Of a stretch of DNA of 64,000 nucleotides, positions 58,233 through 64,000 are shown one piece after another. Each line of letters starts with the position of its first letter. Position 1 is the first letter of the stretch. The notes beneath the pieces are model-generated. The model did no database searches. It had not been told where the DNA came from and saw nothing but the letters and a program-made list of their open reading frames with translations. Origin of the DNA: Haliotis asinina (Eukaryota; Mollusca; Gastropoda; Lepetellida; Haliotidae); the NCBI RefSeq assembly GCF_037392515.1, contig NC_090282.1:28443554-28507553 (forward strand). The letters run 5' to 3'. The position numbers and the translations under genes were made by a program.

Positions 58233-58287
58233 TCAAACTAGAACAGAGAGAATATGGTCCATTTATACCATGGTGAATCAGTCCATT

Positions 58288-58437
58288 GTGGGTGGTTGGG
58301 TAGCCTAGTGGTTAACATATTTGCTCATCACAACAAAGACATCAAAGACCCAGGTTTGATTCCCCACATGGGTGCAGTGTGTGAAGCCCATTGCTGGAAT
58401 ATTGCAAAAATCTTCATAAAACCATACTCGCTCACTA
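58288..58437 (+). mobile_element. tRNA-derived SINE, family S1 (right arm of an inverted pair)
   Basis: Forward: GGGTAGCCTAGTGGTTAAC (A-box side), CCCAGGTTTGATTCCCC (B-box), GTGTGAAGCCCATTGCTGGA, and a tail ACTCGCTCACTATT. Only about 55 bases separate it from the reverse copy at 58071-58232. Confidence 0.85.
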
Positions 58438-61400
58438 TTATGGAACTCAAAATGATGCACTGCTATGAAGTCATGAGTAGAGGAATGATTTTGACAAAGC
58501 TAGAAACAGAATCAAGATGAACAGGCATTCAAACCCACAAATGCAAAAGGGAGGCAACTCTTCACAAGAAATTGCAGCATCTCGGACAACTGAGCCACTT
58601 GTTTCCTCCCTTACTTCAGCACCACTATACCTTCATCTGTATACCCAGCACTGCGCTGCTCAAAGAGACTCTGCGATATCTTAAATTTCTTTTCATTTGC
58701 AATTACCATCTCTGTCTCCCAAATGGAACATGCAGTTATAGTCCATTTGGCTCAAAAGCATAGGAGGGAGGAGTACACAAACAGCCAGGTGTGTGAGAAA
58801 GGATAAATGAAAAGGTAAAGGCAAAGGTAAATGAATCAATGACTTTGTTGGCACTTGTGAACATGCTGGCTACTCCTCTCTTTGCACTCCTCCCTAGTAA
58901 TAAATGGTGAACTGTGTCAAAACTTTAATGACAGTTTGTTAAAAACTTTTCAACTTTTAGGACAAAAATTCTGCAAACAATTCTCACAGTTGGTCTGATG
59001 TTTTGATTATGATCAGTGTTTCATTGAATATTATACATTCATTAGTTTTCAAGTTAGATAGCAATTCATCGGTCCACTTTTGAGTCAAACGGAGTACAAG
59101 TGGCAGACAGATCATGGTCACTGAAAGGTCAAGGTTACTTCCATTCTTCACAGGGTATTTGTGAGATTGTGAAATAGACTGACGGCATGCAACATCCAAG
59201 TGATCAATAACAAAATACCTTCAACAAGGGTGGTCAAATAACTATAATATATTCATTCTTGCACACACCGTTTGCTTCATCCCGTCTGATCATAGCAGAC
59301 TGTATGATGATCTTAACAAGTAATATTCAAATGCCATGCCTGTGCTTCAATATGTAACATTTTGTAAATTTGAGCATATTATGGTGAATATAATACATCT
59401 GAAGGTGCGAGTTCAGGAACTGAAACCGTGGTCTCTTCATGAAAAAAACATGCAGCATTATGCATTAAAAGAAAAACATAAACCACTTCAACAATTGCTG
59501 ATGATCAGAGGCTATGATTCATTATGGATGGAGGCTTATTAAACAAGTTGATGTACAAGAACACAGAAATTCCTCATTTGCACATCTAATCAATGATGGC
59601 ATCACTGAAGAGTCAGCTAAAACCGAATGTACCATATGCATTATTACAGCAATATAGCAAACATAACTGGAGAAGTTAAGTTCACTTGTTTTAGACAATG
59701 ATATTTTGTAACAAATATTTGGGATTACACATTTTCAATTAAGTACAAATTCTAGTACTTGTTTGTGTTGAGTACCATCCAATTTGAACCCACACCCTTA
59801 GTGTCAGGTACTTAATCTGTCAGTCGTCTAACCCTCGCCTTAGCCATAGTGGCTTCCACAAAAATGGAAGTCAGACAAGTGGTAGCCGAGACCATGGACT
59901 TTGTGTACCCCTGATATTCTGGTTTTGAAATCTCAAAAAAGGTACAAACAGCAACCAAATGAAGCCTCATATACACTGAGGGCATGGTTTCGTTAACATG
60001 GTGATGTAGTTACACGACCCTATATGATCTACAGCTGTACACTGTACTGAACCCTATAACCTCTATTTGGCTTAGCCCAGCTCTGCTGATGCTAGACTGT
60101 TAAGTAGTTTTCATTGCGGCGCGAAAGCTCTCAATCCATTCTACATATGCATGGTGTTAACAGGTCCATAACACTTCACTTTGATCTCATCATAGAGAGC
60201 TATAATTGCTCAGTGATAGTAGTAACATACTGTCCTACAGTCAAGCCATCATTACAAGGCCATGCTGGGCTACTAAATCAGGTACATCCAATACTTTAAC
60301 TGCCTAATCAGATCTATTGACGGGGCTCTAGAGACAGAGATGGACATAAGGATAATGCTTTGGTGCTGATGCTGGTCCTTTTATGAAGTGTCTATGGCAT
60401 CTGTACCAAAACATTGCACTGAAAACAACAAAGAAGTTGAAATCCAAGAGCCAGCCCTTCATTGCCATTAGGGACTCATATATCTATGCAATTCAGTGGT
60501 CAATATACATCTGGTCATCACCATGCACAAAGCAATCATTGTCTGATAACATTAATACTTTCATCATAAAGGTAAAACTGCTTTGTGCAAGTGATATGAT
60601 AGCGGTTAAGAGGAAGATTACATAAATCAATCCTCCACACAACCAGTCATATATCATTGTGTGCAGGCATTTTCAAATGTCCCTCGATGATTGTAAGATC
60701 ATTCTAATTCTCACATCTTGGAGCAAAACAATAAAAGCGTCAACAACAAAACTGCAGCACTGAGCTCTGAGCAGAGAATTGTGGTGAAGATTTCTTCACT
60801 GCCAACGTGTTGCTATACTGATGATGATCAACAGTCTCCCATATGTACACGGAGGATGCATATGTTAAGTAACTCCCTATGTTCCATGTCAAGTCTTAAA
60901 TACATCACACACAAATCAGGAACGGATGACAGTTCAACAGTTCAGCTGAACAGCCTGTCCTCTGAGTAGAGTGGTAATTCAAGCAGATCACTTAAACCAT
61001 CAACCTGATGTTCAAATCAGTTGAATTACATCAAACCATAAAAGTGGCATCCCTGAAATGGTTGTCTTTTCTTGGTTGAAAAACAGTACAGTTTAGTATT
61101 CAATGAAATGTCAGACGATATTTTCCACATGTCTTCATCACTGCCACTGTAAGGTAACTGAGTTAAGACAGTACCATGTATTCCTTCAGAGCAGTTTCTA
61201 CCAATATTATGCACGCTTCTTGCTGAACCAACTCCATGATGCAACCAGTGGGTGTTAATGATTATGTCCATTAGTTATGATGGTTGTCATGTTCTGTCTT
61301 CAATGTTCAACACTCTGGAAAGATCTAGAACTGCCAGTTTCATGCGCAAGGAAACTAGTCCTGTTTGAGAAAAAAGTCAAACTTTCAATCTCTCATCCTC

Positions 61401-61820
61401 CAATGTTCCAATCAGTCTTCAAGAATAATTTTGAAACTACAACAATAAAAAGTGGTGAAGTGTTTGCCTGGCTCTCAGAAGCTTTACACAAATTTATCGA
61501 CAAAAAACATCAAATTTCTGTATTTTGAGCAACAAATTGGACTGCGAAATTTGTGTTATAAAAGCATAAGATTTTTAACCATTCACAAGTGGGTGTTTTT
61601 ATTTGTGTGTCTGAAGTTTCATTGGAATTTCACTTCATTCTGAAACATGTATGAATTTGAATGAACCTTGCATACACAATAGAATCAATTATTAATGCTG
61701 AATAAATAACAAATACCATTTCAGTATACTGCAGTTGTTTTTTCAAAAACAAGTAGTGTTGAGTAAGTGAACAAGTGAGTATTAAGTGGAACTGTGTAGA
61801 GATTTATTCACCTGTTGGCA

Positions 61821-64000
61821 CTAGACATTCCTGTATGCAACAGCCCGCATAATTTCCTGTTTATATTTATCCTTCTGTGTGTTGATAGTGTTGTCTCCAA
61901 CTTGACCATCTTCATACCTGTAATAAATACACACTACATACAATTGTGGCTTTTAGGCAACTTATATCAGAACTAATTAACAACTGTATTTCACTCTGAA
62001 AAAAGAAAAAGAAATGCAAGAGGATTATCAGATGTATTATTTTATGCATTATAAATAATCAACAGATCATTATACTATAGATTGTTCAAACCCACACGGG
62101 TCACTTACACCCATGGTTCATCCTGGCACAAATGGAACAACTGAGTATAGGGGTGAAGGTTATCTGTTCTCAATGTTGTATGCACTGCTAGAATAGGACT
62201 TTGGTTGTACTGTCAGTATACGATGAGTGATATTTCATGAAATCATTTCCATTATACTTAATGGTGCTCGTTCTGATTAGATATGACATAGTACATATCT
62301 AACTTACTCAATGATATGTACTTAGGTGAGCGAAATCAATGGAATGGACACATATTTGAAAGCAGTGGGTAATGGAAAATGAAATACCCATTCAACATTT
62401 ATAATACCCGCTCCATAAAAATACAGTGAGTACAGTACCCCTATGAGGTAAATTTTATCTCGAGCTCCGGTATAGTCTTGAATAATGATGGCAATATGTA
62501 GGAAAACTGACTAAGGCCAAGCCGTGTTGCTTGTCTGCAATAGGCTGAAGGAGTTGCCATGTTGACCATCTGTCAGTCATGGAATTAGTTCACTTTTCAC
62601 AAGCTGTACAATTGGGATGAATGTCCCATGAAACCCAATATTTCATATCCCATCATTGCATTTTTGTGTTTCATCCACTTTTCTGCATATTTTGGACATA
62701 CTTTATTACAAATCACCATCACTGAATGCAGATATGACAATCCATTTAGGGTACGTTTGTATGAATAGCAACAAAACTGTCAGATATTTCAAATTTTCTA
62801 CTTTTGCATTTCTTTCTTTGCTGAGTATACATACACAATATACAGAAAGACTGCTCATATATGATTATCAGAAATATGTCCAAGGTTAATCACATTTATC
62901 ACAAATATTAAAGATACATCAGATAATAACCTGTCAATTTTGTTAAGAATGATAGGTCACAATGACTTAATTAGATGTCAAACACTATAATGTTCTTAGC
63001 ATACTTATAGATTGTCAGGTGAGTGGTTCCATACCATGAACATGTATAAGCAATATTAATCATACTGTGACAAGACAGTATTTAAATATTTCATAGTATG
63101 ATATGGAAAAAACATTTAGAAAATACTGTCACCAAATCATGTCATTTTACAAAAAAAATCAATACATGAGTAATAAATTCTGTCGATAAGCTTCACAGAA
63201 CACAAATGAATATTCTGTTTGCATGAATTACTGCCCCATTCATCATAGTGCCAAATGGTTTGCAGGATTTGTCATAATAATCATCCATACCACAGGAAAG
63301 TCATTATCTTAAGTTCTTAGGAACTTTGTAAATTGATATTCTTCCAGAAAACCCTGCATCAATAAAGGGGATTAAAGATAGTTCCTGATAAATGACCTCA
63401 TTTGCATATTTATCAGATCCTGATACAACGTTTGTCAGAGTGGTTTTCTACATTGATACCACTGCTGTAAGATAAATTACAGTATTGATCAACCTGCCAA
63501 GGAATAATGCATATCACATGTACTTATTATTTTTCTTGTTGATCCATTTATTCTCTGTAAAGTGTGTTTGGTGCCTGAAGGTGCCTGAAGAAATCTGAGA
63601 CAGCATCTGAGGTACCATTTATCAGTAAGATGATCTCAATTATCTAAAGTGTCTATGTGTCAGCATGCTATTTTGATCTCAAACTGAAAGTAGATATTTA
63701 TTCAATTCACTCATTATAACAGTCACCTTCAAATACTGACACCTCTGACATGGGAGGAGAGCGCTGCAAACAGATGTTCCTTGTCCACTAATGACCATTT
63801 TTATATCAACGTGAAATCCCTTCTTCCACTCAGGTGATAAATGCAATATCAAACCCACTGCAATGCATTGTTCAAGGAAATCTCTTTCATCTCTATAAAT
63901 GTGTGAGTATGGTTTTACCCCATTTATAATAGGCAATGTTTCAGCAATATCATAGTGGGGGACAGCATCAATGGACTTCTTATATTTTACCAATGTGGGG
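61821..64000 (-). CDS. 3' end of a host protein-coding gene, three exons (runs off right edge)
   Basis: Minus-strand exons: 64000-63727 (open to the window edge), 62209-62109 and 61917-61821. The first reads KYKKSIDAVPHYDIAETLPI, INGVKPYSHIYRDERDFLEQ, LILHLSPEWKKGFHVDIKMV and SVCSALLPCQRCQYLK, ending phase 0 at a weak donor (AAG|GTGACT). The second follows CTGACAG, reads YNQSPILAVHTTLRTDNLHP, YTQLFHLCQDEPW and ends phase 2 at GT|GTAAGT. The third follows TTTATTACAG, completes the valine codon, and reads YEDGQVGDNTINTQKDKY, KQEIMRAVAYRNV, stop at 61821. All phases agree, giving 155 C-terminal residues. Mostly soluble, no membrane helix. I do not recognise the family. A small exon within 62210-63726 could be missed. 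Confidence 0.75.
62210..63726 (-). other. Intron of the minus-strand gene
   Basis: 1.5 kb, AT-rich. No SINE and no extra exon with matching phase was seen by eye. The donor GTGACT is non-consensus at positions +3 to +6. Confidence 0.55.

Larger units (their letters stand above)
55590..61820 (-). other. Gene-free stretch, possibly a long 3' UTR of the minus-strand gene
   Basis: No convincing coding sequence on either strand over 6 kb. At the left end, on the minus strand, AATAAA (55610-55615) is followed by a T/GT-rich run (TTTTTTGTGTCTTTTTGCG), which looks like a true polyadenylation site. A second AATAAA (61803-61808) lies 13 bases after the stop codon of the gene upstream, so the transcript could also be very short. 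The stretch contains an S2 SINE, an inverted pair of S1 SINEs, and tRNA-like fragments near 58530 and 59790 (TTGAACCCACACCCTTAG). Continuity with the gene is inference. Confidence 0.4.

Noticed and set aside
61026-61271. 81-codon minus-strand frame just downstream of the host gene stop
   Set aside because: It lies after an in-frame terminator of the gene, has no acceptor at a suitable place, and fits 3' UTR sequence better.

Overview
The window looks like a gastropod mollusc genome, most likely an abalone (Haliotis). Reasons: tRNA-derived SINEs whose 3' tails end in (CTCA)n, a gag-like ORF1 plus RNase H LINE of I/Nimb type with the same tail, very low gene density, and an apextrin-C (ApeC) secreted protein of a kind common in molluscs. 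Species is inference; no sequence search was run.

Layout. (1) 1-14136 and 18422-32860 are two direct copies (A and B) of one segment of at least 14.1 kb, 18.4 kb apart; A runs off the left edge. Each copy carries the same dead I/Nimb-type LINE with a small DNA transposon (MITE) inside it, the same SINEs, a candidate two-exon small gene, and an older LINE fragment. (2) The single-copy spacer between them, 14137-18100, holds the one clear complete gene of the window, an intronless ApeC gene at 15759-16478. (3) 33095-52775 is a set of three older, diverged copies (C1, C2, C3) of another unit with gene-like relics: a death-effector-like exon on the minus strand and a terminal exon on the plus strand. 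In C1 the distal block is inverted. (4) 53114-54395 is a non-autonomous DNA transposon flanked by TTAA. (5) 55590-64000 is a different, less repetitive landscape: the 3' end of a host gene on the minus strand, with three coding exons whose splice phases agree (61821-64000, continuing past the right edge), followed by a long gene-free stretch that may be its 3' UTR and contains an inverted pair of SINEs.

No prokaryotic-type operon, CRISPR array, rRNA, bona fide tRNA gene or virus-like element was seen. The most interesting items are the apextrin-like gene between two recent 14-kb repeats, the patchy divergence between those repeats, the inverted block in C1, and the two unidentified exon sets (10049-10742 and 61821-64000).
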